Assembly (NCBI GenBank): GCA_030544215.1
Contig: JARZZO010000006.1
Location: forward strand, 48,398,501-48,462,500
Direction of reading: 5' to 3'
Source: Zantedeschia hybrid cultivar
Taxonomy: Eukaryota > Streptophyta > Magnoliopsida > Alismatales > Araceae
DNA length: 64,000 nucleotides
Positions 54,404-64,000 of this stretch are shown in pieces. The notes beneath the pieces are model-generated. The model was given only the letters and a program-made list of their open reading frames with translations, searched no databases and had not been told where the DNA came from. How positions within the stretch are numbered: position 1 is the first letter of the stretch; each line of letters opens with the position of its first letter. The translations under genes and the position numbers were made by a program.

Positions 54404-55569
54404 GTGCTTGCTATTTGCGAGTTTGATGTCATCTTGGGCATGGACTGGCTGGAGGCATATTATGCCGAGGTGGACTGCCACAGGAAGAGGGTGCATTTCT
54501 CTATTTCGGACATCCTAACCTTCTACTTCCATGGTATTAGGCTCTCTTCTCGTGGTATTCTTATTTCTGCCTTTAAGGCCCAAAGATTGCTTGTTGGTGG
54601 TTGTGAGGCTTTCCTTGCCTATGTTGTTTTAGCTGATGTTAGTAGTAGTTCCAGTCCTTGGGAGGTGCCTATAGTTTGTGATTTTGTTGATGTGTTTCCT
54701 GAGGAGTTGCCTGGCCTTCCTCCTCAGCGAGAGGTTGAGTTTACCATTGAGCTTGCACCAGGTACGACGCCATTGTCTAAGGCCCCGTATATGATGGCTC
54801 CGGCTAAATTCGCTGAGTTGAAGGCACAGTTGCAGGAATTACTGGATAAGGGTTTTATTCGTCCCAGTACTTCTCCGTGGGGTGCTCCAGTTCTATTTGT
54901 CAGGAAGAAGGATGGTTCTCTGAGGTTGTGTATCGATTATAGACAGCTGAACCAGGTGACGGTAAAGAACAAGTACCCACTTTCGATGATCGATGATTTG
55001 ATGGATCAGTTGCAGTCTGCGAAGGTGTTTTCAAAGATTGACTTGAGATTAGGATATTATCAGATGAGGATCCATGAACTTGATATTAGTAAGACGGCCT
55101 TTAGGACTCGGTATGGACATTATGAGTTTTTGGTTATGAATTTGGTTTGACCAATGCTCCGGCGGCTTTTATGGATTTGGTGAACCGGGTCTTCAGGGCC
55201 TACCTGGATCAGTTCATGGTGGTATTTGTAGATGATATTTTAGTATACTCTTCTTTTGAGGAAGAGCATACCACACATCTTCTGGTGGTATTGCAGGTTC
55301 TGAGAGAGCACCAACTCTATGCCAAGTTTTGCAAGTGTGAATTCTGGCTAGATAAGGTGTACTTCCTAGGACATGTCATATTTGGTGATGGCATAGCAGT
55401 GGATCCAGCCAAGATTAAGGCACTAATGGACTGGAGTAGACCGACCACAGTAACCGAGATCAGGAGCTTCTTGGGGTTAGCAGGATATTACAGACGGTTT
55501 GTCCAGGGTTTTTCTTCGATAGCGACCCCCTTGTTGAGGTTGACTAGTAAGGGAGTTCGTTTCGTGTAG
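54404..55569 (+). pseudogene. pol: Gypsy1 reverse transcriptase
   Basis: Starts EFDVILGMDWLEAYYAEVD, the protease-RT linker, then DVFPEELPGLPPQREVEF and the RT core: SPWGAPVLFVRKKDGS, LCIDYRQLNQVT, FSKIDLRLGYYQMRI. A one-base loss near 55143, where VMPFGLTNAPAAF is expected, shifts the frame. The second part (55147-55569) has TNAPAAFMDLVNRVF and the catalytic VFVDDILVYS (55222-55245), then FLGHVIFGDGI and IRSFLGLAGYYRRF. It ends with TAG at 55567-55569, where Trp is expected. Confidence 0.92.
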
Positions 55570-56178
55570 ACCGAGGAGTGTGAGCGGAGTTTTATTGAGT
55601 TGAAGACTCGCCTCACTTGGGCTCCAGTACTGGTGCTTCCATCAGGTTCTGGTGGGTTTGTGGTTTATTCTGATGCATCACGTCGAGGCTTGGGTGCGGT
55701 TCTGATGCAAAATGGTAAGTTTGTGGCCTATGCTTCTAGGCAGCTGAAGAAGCATGAGGAGAACTATCCCACTTATGACTTAGAGTTGGCAGCTGTGGTT
55801 TTTGCACTAAAGATCTGGCGGCACTATTTGTATAGAGAGAAATTTCAGGTCTTTACCGATCACAAGAGCCTGAAGTATGTATTCACGCAGAAGGATCTGA
55901 ACTTGAGGCAGCGCAGGTGGATGGAATTTATCAAGGATTATGATCTCGACCTTTCTTATCATTCGGGCAAGGCAAATGTGGTGGCAGACGCCTTGAGTCG
56001 GAAGACGGTTGTGTCATATCTCATGGTTCAAGAATGGAAGTTATTTGAGCAGGTCGTGGAATCTTCCTTTAGGGTTCTGCGAGAGGTTGATAGAGGCGTG
56101 TTGGCCAACTTAACTATGAGGCCAGCAGTGTACCATGTCATAATCGAGGCCCAGAGGGCAGATGCAGAGTTACCATAG
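55570..56178 (+). pseudogene. pol: Gypsy1 RNase H
   Basis: In frame with the second RT part after one stop. The catalytic acidic residues are recognisable in FVVYSDASRRGLGAVL, YDLELAAVVFALKIWRHYLY, QVFTDHKSLKYVF and NVVADALSR. A long linker follows (VQEWKLFEQVVESSFRV) and ends in TAG at 56176-56178, before the integrase. Confidence 0.9.
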
Positions 56179-56991
56179 GTTATCCAGACACAAGAGGTGG
56201 AGTTGTGGGATGATGGTATAGTTAGATTTAGAGGCATACTCTATGTCCCAGTTGAGGAAGACGTGCGCAGGATTGTCTTGGATGAGGCGCACTGTTCCAG
56301 ATATGTAGTGCATCCCGGAATGACTGAGATGTATCATTGTTTGAGGAGGCACTTTTGCTGGCTTGGTATGAAGAAGGACGTGGCTGATTATGTGGCAAGG
56401 TGCCTGACTTGTCAGCAGGTTAAGACGGAACACCAGAGACCAGGAAGATTGTTGCAGCCTTTGCCGATCCCGGAATGGAAATGGGAACATATAACTATGG
56501 ACTTTGTGATGGGATTGCCTGTGTCCCCTGGCAGAAGAGACGCAATCTGGGTCATTGTTGATCGATTGACCAAGTCGGCACACTTCCTGGATATTAGGAA
56601 AGACTGGCCAGTCGGTAAGTTGGCTAAGTTATTTGTGGACTGGATCATCTCTCTGCACGGGGTGCCCTTATCCATCGTGTCAGACCGGGATCCGAGATTT
56701 ACTTCTAGATTCTCTAAGAGTTTTCAGAAGCCCTTGGGCACGCAGTTAGCCTTCAGCTCGGCTTATCATTCCGAAACTGATGGGCAGTCAGAGAGGATCA
56801 TTCAGACACTAGAGGATATGCTCAGGGCATGTTGCCTAGACTGGGGAGGTTCTTGGGAGCAGCACTTGTCTATAGTGGAGTTTTCCTACAACAACAGTTA
56901 TCATTCTAGTATCGGCATGGCGCCTTATAAGGCATTGTACGGGCGGCCGTGTCAATCTCCTGTGAATTGGTCTGAGATTGGTGAGAGGTAG
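56179..56991 (+). pseudogene. pol: Gypsy1 integrase core
   Basis: HHCC zinc domain: HPGMTEMYHCLRRHFCW with YVARCLTCQQVK. The catalytic triad is recognisable: Asp in ITMDFVMGLP, Asp in SIVSDRDPRFTSRF, Glu in SETDGQSERIIQTLEDML. It continues to VEFSYNNSYHSSIGMAPY and YGRPCQSPVNW, then a TAG (56989-56991) just after GER. It is the same frame as RT and RNase H. Confidence 0.92.
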
Positions 56992-57051
56992 ATAGCAGGG
57001 CCAGAGTTGGTACAACAGTGTGCTGAGGTTGCCACAGTGGTGCAGTAAAGG

Positions 57052-57537
57052 TTGACGACAGCTCAGAGCAGACAGAAGAGTTATGCAGACATCCGTAGGA
57101 GACCGCTTGAGTTTGAGGTTGGGGACCACGTGTTTCTCCGAGTGTCACCCTCTAAGGGTGTGATGAGATTCGGAAAGCGAGGTAAGCTGAGTCCGCGATA
57201 TGTTGGTCCTTTTCCCATTCTTGCTCGAATTGGGGAAGCGGCGTATCAGCTAGCCTTGCCACCCAGTCTTGCAGGAGTGCACGATGTGTTCCATGTTTCT
57301 TTGCTGAGAAGATATGTTCAGGATCCATCTCATGTTTTGGACTTTTCAGAGTTGGAGGTCGCTAGGGACTTGTCCTTTCTAGAATTTTCAGTACGTAATG
57401 AGGATCGCAGGGAACAAGTCCTCCAGAACAAGGTTGTTCCTTTGGTTAAGGTGATTTGGCAGTATCGCTCCGGGGGTGAGGCGACTTGGGAGTGCGAGGA
57501 TGAGATGCGGGAGCAGTTTCCCTACCTTTTCCGGTAA
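57052..57537 (+). pseudogene. pol: Gypsy1 integrase C-terminus with chromodomain-like end
   Basis: Continues in frame after a further stop: SYADIRRRPLEFEVGDHVFL, the GKRGKLSPRYVGPFPIL block common to chromovirus integrases, YQLALPPSLAGVHDVFHVSLLR, and a terminal segment VPLVKVIWQYRSGGEATWEC ending EQFPYLFR. This end corresponds to the divergent chromodomain of Tekay/Del elements, thought to guide insertion into heterochromatin. It is the main basis for the lineage call. Confidence 0.9.
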
Positions 57538-57614
57538 GTTCTCTTGTAAGTTTGCATCATTACTTTTTCAACCTCGTTAGTTATAGCAGGCAATTTCGGG
57601 GACGAATTTTTTTT

Positions 57615-57627
57615 AAGGGTGGGAGAA
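57615..57627 (+). promoter_or_regulatory. Gypsy1 polypurine tract
   Basis: AAGGGTGGGAGAA directly before the 3' LTR. Minus-strand counterparts (TTCTCCCCCCTTAAAA) follow the LTR ends at 60432 and 63435. Confidence 0.8.
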
Positions 57628-59723
57628 TGTAAGGATTGAGGTTTTGGATCCGGTTATCAGGTCAGTTTCGGGGTCAGATCCCTTAGTTTGGGCCCTAGTG
57701 GGGTTGAGACTTAGTTTCTTTTTCGCGTCGAACTTGCGAGACGCGGTTCAAACGGCGTCCAGCTAGGTGGACGTGTTTTAGGCTGTGCCATGTGGGCGCC
57801 ACGTGGACTGGCCTTGGGGTGCGAGAGTACGGCCCCGGTCATATCGTCTGAATGGCGTCTTGGATGAACGACGCCATCTAGAGTACGGCCCTACTTTGTT
57901 AGTGTACGGCCCGGTCTTGTCGTCGGAATGACGTCGGGCTGGAACGACGTGTTTTACCCAACTTCTGTTCGACCCCGCGAACCCTCCCTCCTTTCTCTTC
58001 TCTCTCCTCTCTTCCTTCCGATCTCCGGCGACCCTTGCCCCTCTCCTTGCTTTCCTCCCTCCATTCCATCTCTCCCGCCACTCCATCAACCTACCAACTT
58101 CCTCCACTACCACCACCATTTCCTCCGTGGCGTTTTTCTCTCCAGACGGCGGCCGACGTCCAGGTGAAGTAACGGCGGCCACGACTGTACAGGCGGCGGC
58201 GTGTAGCGAGGCGGGTTGGCGGCTTGAAGCTAGGAGGAGTTCGAGTAACCGATACGGAGACGATCCCCGTTGTATTTCGTTTAAAAATCATGTTTTTCCT
58301 GCTTTGGAGCATGTTTAGGGGTTTTCTTGGGGTGAAAATATTAAATGCATGTAATGAGAATTTGGGTATTTTAATGGGTATTTAGGTTCTTCTCCTCCTT
58401 CTCCACTTTGTTTGTGTTTTTAAACGATTTGGGGGAGGAAATTCCACCCTGTGGATTGGAGGAAGGCGGAGGGAGAACCTGTCTGTGAAGGTTGAATGGC
58501 GTCGGGGGACAACGACACCTTTTAGAAAGGCGGCTTCCACCCACGACGCGATTTGACCCACATAACAGACTCTGTCTCTGGAACTGAATGGCGTCCAGGG
58601 TCAACGACACCATTTTAATCGCGTCCTCAGTGAACGACGCGTTTTAGGCCATCTTCCGAGGCCAGTTTTTACATGAACCAGTTTAGGAAGTTTGAATGAC
58701 GTCCGCATTGGGCGATGCGGTTCAAGCTAGAATTCCATTAATCCCTGTAATTAACACATGTTTAGATTGTTAGACAGTTTAGTTAATTTCATGCTTAGAA
58801 ATGTACTCGATGACGATGGGTTCCATGTGATCGGATCGCACCGTGTTGTGTTTTGTGCGATCGTGGGACTAGAGTGACAGTTGTTAGCGCTTAGGCACCC
58901 TGTGTCGGTGTGGGAGTGACACGGCGCCGGTGTGGGAGTGGCGGGGTGACGCCTAGAGAGAAGGTCACCTGGTGTACCCCGGCGTATAGTTAGTATCGGT
59001 GTGGGAGTGGTACATTCGGAGTGTCACTCGTGCTGGGGGAAGCAGAGCCACCTGGAGCCTGTCAGGTCGGAGTAGCCAGCGCGCTATCCAAGGGGTTGCT
59101 GTTTGGTCTCAGCGGGTCAGAGTTTCTCGCGTTCGGCCGTGTGGTTGGCGTGTTTTGCCGAGACGCTGGTTGTGGGCTCCTTGGTAGAATGGTTTTTGAA
59201 TTATGCATGTTATATTTCGAATGCATGTGTTTTATATCGAAACCTACGAGTTATGTTTACTGCTTTACTTACTTAAATTATCTATAATTGCGTTGCTACA
59301 CTTGTAGGTGCGTGAGTGGGTGGTGGGGATCGAAGGATCTTTACTGAGTCTTTTCGACGAGACTCACCCTTGAGGTTTTCAGGTGAGGGTTCCAGGCAAG
59401 CGTAGCGAGGAGAGTGTTGCTTTGGGTCGCGCGCCAGCAGCCGTTGTTCCAGGGTATGCCCCGATATAGTTGTCATTTTATTTTCTGGCATGTATGCTTA
59501 ATTATTTCTTTTCAGTCGAAGTATGTAATTATTTGCTGAGTCGAGTCGCATTGTAATAATTTTTAATTCTTGCACTTCCTTTTCAATTCAATGCGATGCG
59601 AATGTTTAGCTTAGTTTATTACTTATTTCCCAGACTTATCTAGATCCTGGTTTGGCTCCAAATTAATGATTCGGTACCCATTTAGTAATCGGATCCCCGA
59701 TTATAGGGTGGCGGGTCGTTACA
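57628..59723 (+). mobile_element. Gypsy1 3' LTR
   Basis: A 2096-bp LTR, partner of 50777-52873, with a 16-nt segment (at about 57801-57820) missing from the 5' copy. The element A LTR resumes at 59724 with CTAAT. Confidence 0.93.
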
Positions 59724-60432
59724 CTAATTATTTTCATAAAGAACCCCTTAGAACATGCTTTCTACCCAGAAGCACCCATACATATTTCATGCTTTCAAAG
59801 CGGGAAAAATCATGATTTTAAACAAAACACTGCGAGGATCGTCACCCTACCGGTTACTTGAACTCCTCCGTGCTCCTAGCTGCCGAACCGCCACGCCACA
59901 AAACGTCACTAGTACCGCCGTGGACGTCGTCACTCCATCGGGCCGTCGGCCGCCGTCCGGAGAGAGATGCGCCGCGGAGGAGATGGTGGTGGTAGTGGTG
60001 GAAGTTAGAGGGTTAATGGAGTGGAGGGAGAGGAGGAGTGGGGAGAGGAAAGGAAGGAGAAGGGGAAGGGGGCATCGGAGGTTCGGAGAGATGGAGGAGG
60101 AGAGAGAGAGAAGTGGAGAGAATAAGGGAAAGGAGGGAGGGCTTCGGAGCGTCAACCGAAACTCGCCAAAATGCGTCGTCCAGGATCGATGCCAATCAGA
60201 CGACAAGCCGGGGTCGTACACTGATAGATCAGGGCCGTACTCTGAATGGCGTCGACCATGCAAGACGTCATTCAGACGATAAGACCGGGGCTGTACTGTC
60301 GCGGTCCAAAACCAGCCCACGTGGCACATTCTAAAACGTGTCACCTTAACCAGACGCCCGTATCAAGTCCAAACTAAAGGGTCCAACATCGAAACTCACC
60401 CGATAACCGGATCCGAAACCTAAATCCTTACA

Positions 60433-60650
60433 TTCTCCCCCCTTAAAAGAATTTTGTCCCCGAAATTACCGCAACAAAACTAGAACCAATAACAAGAGTG
60501 CATAGGTAAAAAGGAGAACTTACGAGAAAAGGTAGGGAAACTGCTCTCGCATCTCATCTTCACGTTCCCAGGTCGCCTCGCCTCCATAGTAATGCAGCCA
60601 AATCACCTTAACCAGAGGAACAACCTTGTTCCGAAAGACCTACTCCTTAC
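60433..60650 (-). pseudogene. pol: Tekay element A pol 3' end
   Basis: Starts with the polypurine tract at 60433-60448 and the stop at 60520-60522. On the minus strand the coding part reads through the chromodomain-like end (KVIWLHYYGGEATW, EQFPYLFS). It is cut at 60650 by the element B LTR. Only about 40 codons remain. Confidence 0.8.
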
Positions 60651-63435
60651 TGTAACGACCCGCCACCCTATAATCGGGGATCCGATTACTAAATGGGTAC
60701 CGAATCATTAATTTGGAGCCAAACCAGGATCTTGATGAGTCTGAGAAATAAATAATAAACTAAGCTAAACATTCACATCGCATTGAATTAAAAAGGAAAT
60801 GCAAGAGCATACCCCGGAACAATGGCCAAAAAATAAAATGCCCACTCACGCACCCACAAGTGCAGCAACACAAATATAGATAATTTAAGCAAGTAAAGCA
60901 GTAAACATAATTCCAAGATTTTGATATAAAACACATGCATTCGAAATATAACATGCATAATACTGAAACCATTCTACCACGGAGCCCACAACCAGCGTCT
61001 CGGCAAAACACGCCAACCACACGGCCGAACGCAAGATACTTCGACCCGCTGAGACCAAACAGTAACCCTCGGATAGTGCGCTGGCTACTCCGACCTGATA
61101 GGCTCCAGGTGGTTCTGCTTCCCCCAGCACGAGTGACACTCCGAATGTACCACTCCCACACCGGTACTAGCTATACCCCGGGGTACACCAGGTGACCCTC
61201 TCTCTAGGCGTCACCCCACCAGGTGAAAACTGGCCTCGGAAGATGGCCTAAAACTCGTCATCTATAGAGGTCGCCGTTCAAAAGGCGTCGCTATCCCTAG
61301 TCGCCTGATAACGTCAGAAACAGAGACAGGCCTCGGGGTGATTTGCCTTAAAACGCGTCGAGCATGGAAGTCACCGTTCAAAAGGCATCGCTGTCCCTAG
61401 ACGCTCATAAGTCTAGAGACAGAGTCTGTTATTTGGGCCAAATCGCGTAGCGGGTTGGAGCCGCCTTTCTAAAAGGCGTCGCTGTCCCCCGACGCCATTT
61501 AACCCTCACAGACAGGTTCTTCCTCCGCTATCTCCCTATCCACGGGGTGGGATTTCCTTTCCCAAATTGTGTAAAAACACAAAAAAAGTGGAGAAGGAGG
61601 AGAAGAACTTAAATACCCATTAAAACACCCAAATTCTTCATTACATGCAATTAGTAATTTCACCCCAAGAAAACCCCTAAACATGCTACAAAGTGGGAAA
61701 AACATTGTTTTTAAATAAAATACAACGGAGATTGTCACCCTACCGGTTACTCGAACTCCTCCTAGCTCTTTTGATCCCCACCACCAACTCATGCACCCAC
61801 AAGTGCAATAACACAAATATAGGCAATTTAAATAAATAACATAGTAAACACAACTCCCAAAGATTCCCAAATTTCGATATAAAACACACGCATTCATAAA
61901 TGAAACATGCACAACTCTGAAACCACTCCACCACGGAGTCCACAACTAGCGTCTCGGCTAAACACACAAACCACACGGCCGAACGCGGAAAACACCGACC
62001 CGCTGGGACCAAACAGTAACCCCTTGGATAGCGCACTGGCTACTCCGGCCTGTCTAGCTCTAGGTTGTTCTACTTCCCCAAGCACGAGTGACACTCCAAA
62101 TGTACTACTCTCACACCGGTACTAGCTATACCCCGGGGTACACCAGGTGACCCTCTCTCTAGGCGTCACCCCACCACTCCCACACCGGTGCCGTGTCACT
62201 TAAACACCGACATAGGATGCCTAAGCGCTAACAACTGTCACTCAAGGTCCACGATCGCACAAAACACAACACAGTGCGATCCGGACACGTGGAAATCCTC
62301 GTCGTCGAGTACATTTTCAGGCATGCATTTAACCAAACTATCTAACCAAGTAAATATATGTTAATTGCATGGATTAATGAGGTTCTGTCTTGAATCGCGT
62401 CGCTCGTGGCTGACGTCATTCAAGACTCCTAAACTGGCTCATACGAAAGTTGGCCTCGGAATTTGGCCTAAATAGCTTCGCCCTTGATAGCCGCCATTTA
62501 AAATGGCGTCGCTGTCCCTATACGCTGTTCAAGATAGAGATAGAATCCCCTAACATGGGCTAAATGGTGTCTCAGGTGGAAGCCGCCATTTAAAATGGCG
62601 TCTCTGTCCCTCGACGCCGTTTAACACTCATAGACAGGTTCCCCTTCCGGCCTCCCCTGAGTTACAAAGTGGGATTTCTCCCCCAAATCGCACAAGAAAC
62701 ATAAAAAATGGAGAAATGAGGGGAGAAGCCTAATTATTTTCATAAAGAACCCCTTAGAACATGCTTTCTACCCCAGAAGCAACCACACATATTTCATGCT
62801 TTCAAAGCGGGAAAAATCATGAACTTAAACAAAACACTACGAGGATCGTCACCCTACTGGTTACTTGAACTCTTCTGTGCTCCTAGCCGCCGAACCGCCA
62901 TACCATAAACCGCCGTCGGTACCGCCGTGGACGCCGTCACTCCACCAGGCCGTTGGCCGCCGTCCGGAGAGAGATGCGCCGTGGAGGAGATGGTCGTGGT
63001 AGTGGTGAAAGTTATGGGGTTAATGGAATGGAGGGAGAGGAGGAATGGGGAGAGGAGAAGAAGGGGAAGGGGGCGTTGGAGGTTCGGAGAGAAGGAGGAG
63101 GAGAGAGAGAGAAGTGGTGAGAATGAGGGAAAGACGGATGCCAATCAGACGACAAGACTGGGTCGTACACTGACAGATCAGGTCCGTACTCTGACAGATC
63201 AGGTCCGTACTCTGAATGGCGTCGACCATGCAAGATGTCATTTATAGGATAAGACCGGGGCCGTACTCTCGCGGCCCAAAACCAGCCCACGTGGCACATT
63301 CTAAAATGTGTCCCCCTAACCGGACGCCGTTTGAACCGCGTCGAGCACCCATGCCCCAGTCCCACAAGGGCCTAAACCAAGGGGTCCGACACCGAAACTG
63401 ACCTGATAACCGGATCTAAAACCTCAATCCTTACA
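60651..63435 (-). mobile_element. Tekay element B 3' LTR, internally rearranged
   Basis: A minus-strand LTR from TGTAACGACCCGCC (60651) to AATCCTTACA (63435). At 2785 bp it is about 690 bp longer than normal. From left to right it runs from the LTR end to the CTACCGGTTACTCGAACTCC block (61740), jumps at about 61766 back to a position near the LTR end (CACTCATGCACCCACAAG-like), and passes the same region again. The first pass also has two internal deletions (near 60808-60840 and 61219). It contains the uninterrupted version of the Gypsy1 target site near 62729. Confidence 0.8.
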
Positions 63436-64000
63436 TTCTCCCCCCTTAAAAGAATTTCGTCCCCGAAATTACCGCAACAAAACTAGCACCAATAACAAGA
63501 TTGCATAGGTAAAAAGGAGAACTTACGAGAAAAGGTAGGGAAACGGCTCCCGCATCTCATCCTCACGTTCCCAGGTCTCCTCGCCTCCGGAGCGATGCTG
63601 CCAAATCACCTTAACCAGAGGAACAACCTTGTTCCGAAGGACCTGCTCCGTACGATCCTCAATACTCATTGGAAATTTCGAAAAGACAAGTCCTCAACGA
63701 CTTCCAACTCTAAAAAGTCCAAGACATGAGCTGGATCCTGAACATACTTCCTTAGCAAAGAAACATGGAACACATCGTGTACTCCAGCAAGACTGGGTGG
63801 CAAGGCTAGCTGATGCGCCGTTTTCCCAATTCGAGTAAGAATGGAAAAGGGCCTAATATATCGCGGGCTCAGCTTACCTCGCTCCCCGAATCTCATCACA
63901 CCCTTGGAGGGTGAGACTCGGAGAAACACGTGATCCCCAACCTTGAACTCAAGCGGTCTCCTATGCATATCTGCATAGCTCTTCTGCCTGTTGTGAGCTG
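63436..64000 (-). pseudogene. pol: Tekay element B pol C-terminus, runs off window
   Basis: Polypurine tract at 63436-63451, stop complement at 63523-63525. The minus-strand coding sequence carries the chromodomain-like end and, at 63666-63968, RRPLEFKVGDHVFLRVSPSK, GERGKLSPRYIRPFSIL and HQLALPPSLAGVHDVFHVSL. A frameshift near 63660 separates the two parts. The rest of pol, gag and the 5' LTR lie beyond the window. Confidence 0.85.

Larger units (their letters stand above)
50575..60432 (-). mobile_element. Tekay element A LTR, split by Gypsy1
   Basis: A minus-strand LTR in two parts, 50575-50776 and 59724-60432. Joined across the Gypsy1 insertion it reads like the uninterrupted homologue in element B around 62530-63435, including CCTAATTATTTTCAT at the junction (62729 on). 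The left end is truncated where the Tat-like LTR fragment stops. The right end, AATCCTTACA, is followed by a polypurine tract and the 3' end of pol, so this is the 3' LTR of a minus-strand element. Confidence 0.85.

Overview
The window looks like intergenic DNA from a flowering plant with a large, retrotransposon-rich genome. I found no host gene, tRNA, rRNA or CRISPR locus. Nearly all 64 kb is explained by LTR retrotransposons nested in each other and at various stages of decay. Three lineages can be recognised: a Ty1-copia family (LTR about 1.55 kb, Met-tRNA-type primer site), a Ty3-gypsy chromovirus of Tekay/Del type (LTR about 2.1 kb, chromodomain-like pol C-terminus), and a Ty3-gypsy Tat/Ogre-like family (LTR about 1.3 kb starting TGTA, TGGCG-type primer site). 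The species cannot be named from the sequence.

Layout. 1-577: copia-like LTR remnant (-). 578-9005: Copia0 (+), whose 5' LTR is split by a solo Tekay LTR (997-3196, CTTTG duplications). 9006-12789: Tekay copy Gypsy2 (+), 5' LTR and gag-protease. 12790-20600: Tat-like element (+) with LTR, leader, an anomalous organelle-like stretch and a gag gene split by a solo Tekay LTR (16180-18767, CTAAT duplications). 20601-29857: Copia1 (-). 29858-31337: truncated Tekay LTR (+). 31338 to about 36550: unclassified non-coding repeat with a dyad array. About 36550-48949: Copia3 (-), leader and 5' LTR, the LTR split by the full-length Copia2 (+, 38711-47835). 48950-49777: Tekay pol fragment. 49778-50574: second Tat-like LTR. 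50575-60650: Tekay element A (-), its LTR split by full-length Tekay Gypsy1 (+, 50777-59723). 60651-64000: Tekay element B (-), running off the window.

Every gag-pol reading frame is broken by stops or frameshifts, so nothing here looks autonomous. Copia2 is the least damaged (four in-frame stops and one frameshift).

The most unusual signal is in the non-coding parts. Three fixed-geometry inverted-repeat arrays recur. (1) A 9-10-9 dyad (AATGGCGTC, 10 nt, GACGCCATT and covarying variants) occurs nine times in one Tekay LTR and again in the unrelated Tat-like LTR and leader. (2) Copia leaders carry tandem hairpins with a 3-nt loop whose arms differ between elements while pairing is kept, plus a separate hairpin about 170-180 nt from the primer site in all four copies. 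(3) A 10-6-10 dyad (GAGTCTGCGC, 6 nt, GCGCAGACTC) recurs through 33.1-36.1 kb. In all three, pairing and spacing are conserved better than surrounding sequence, which points to a structural or dimeric-protein-binding role, or to a mechanism that generates dyads. All comparisons were made by eye.
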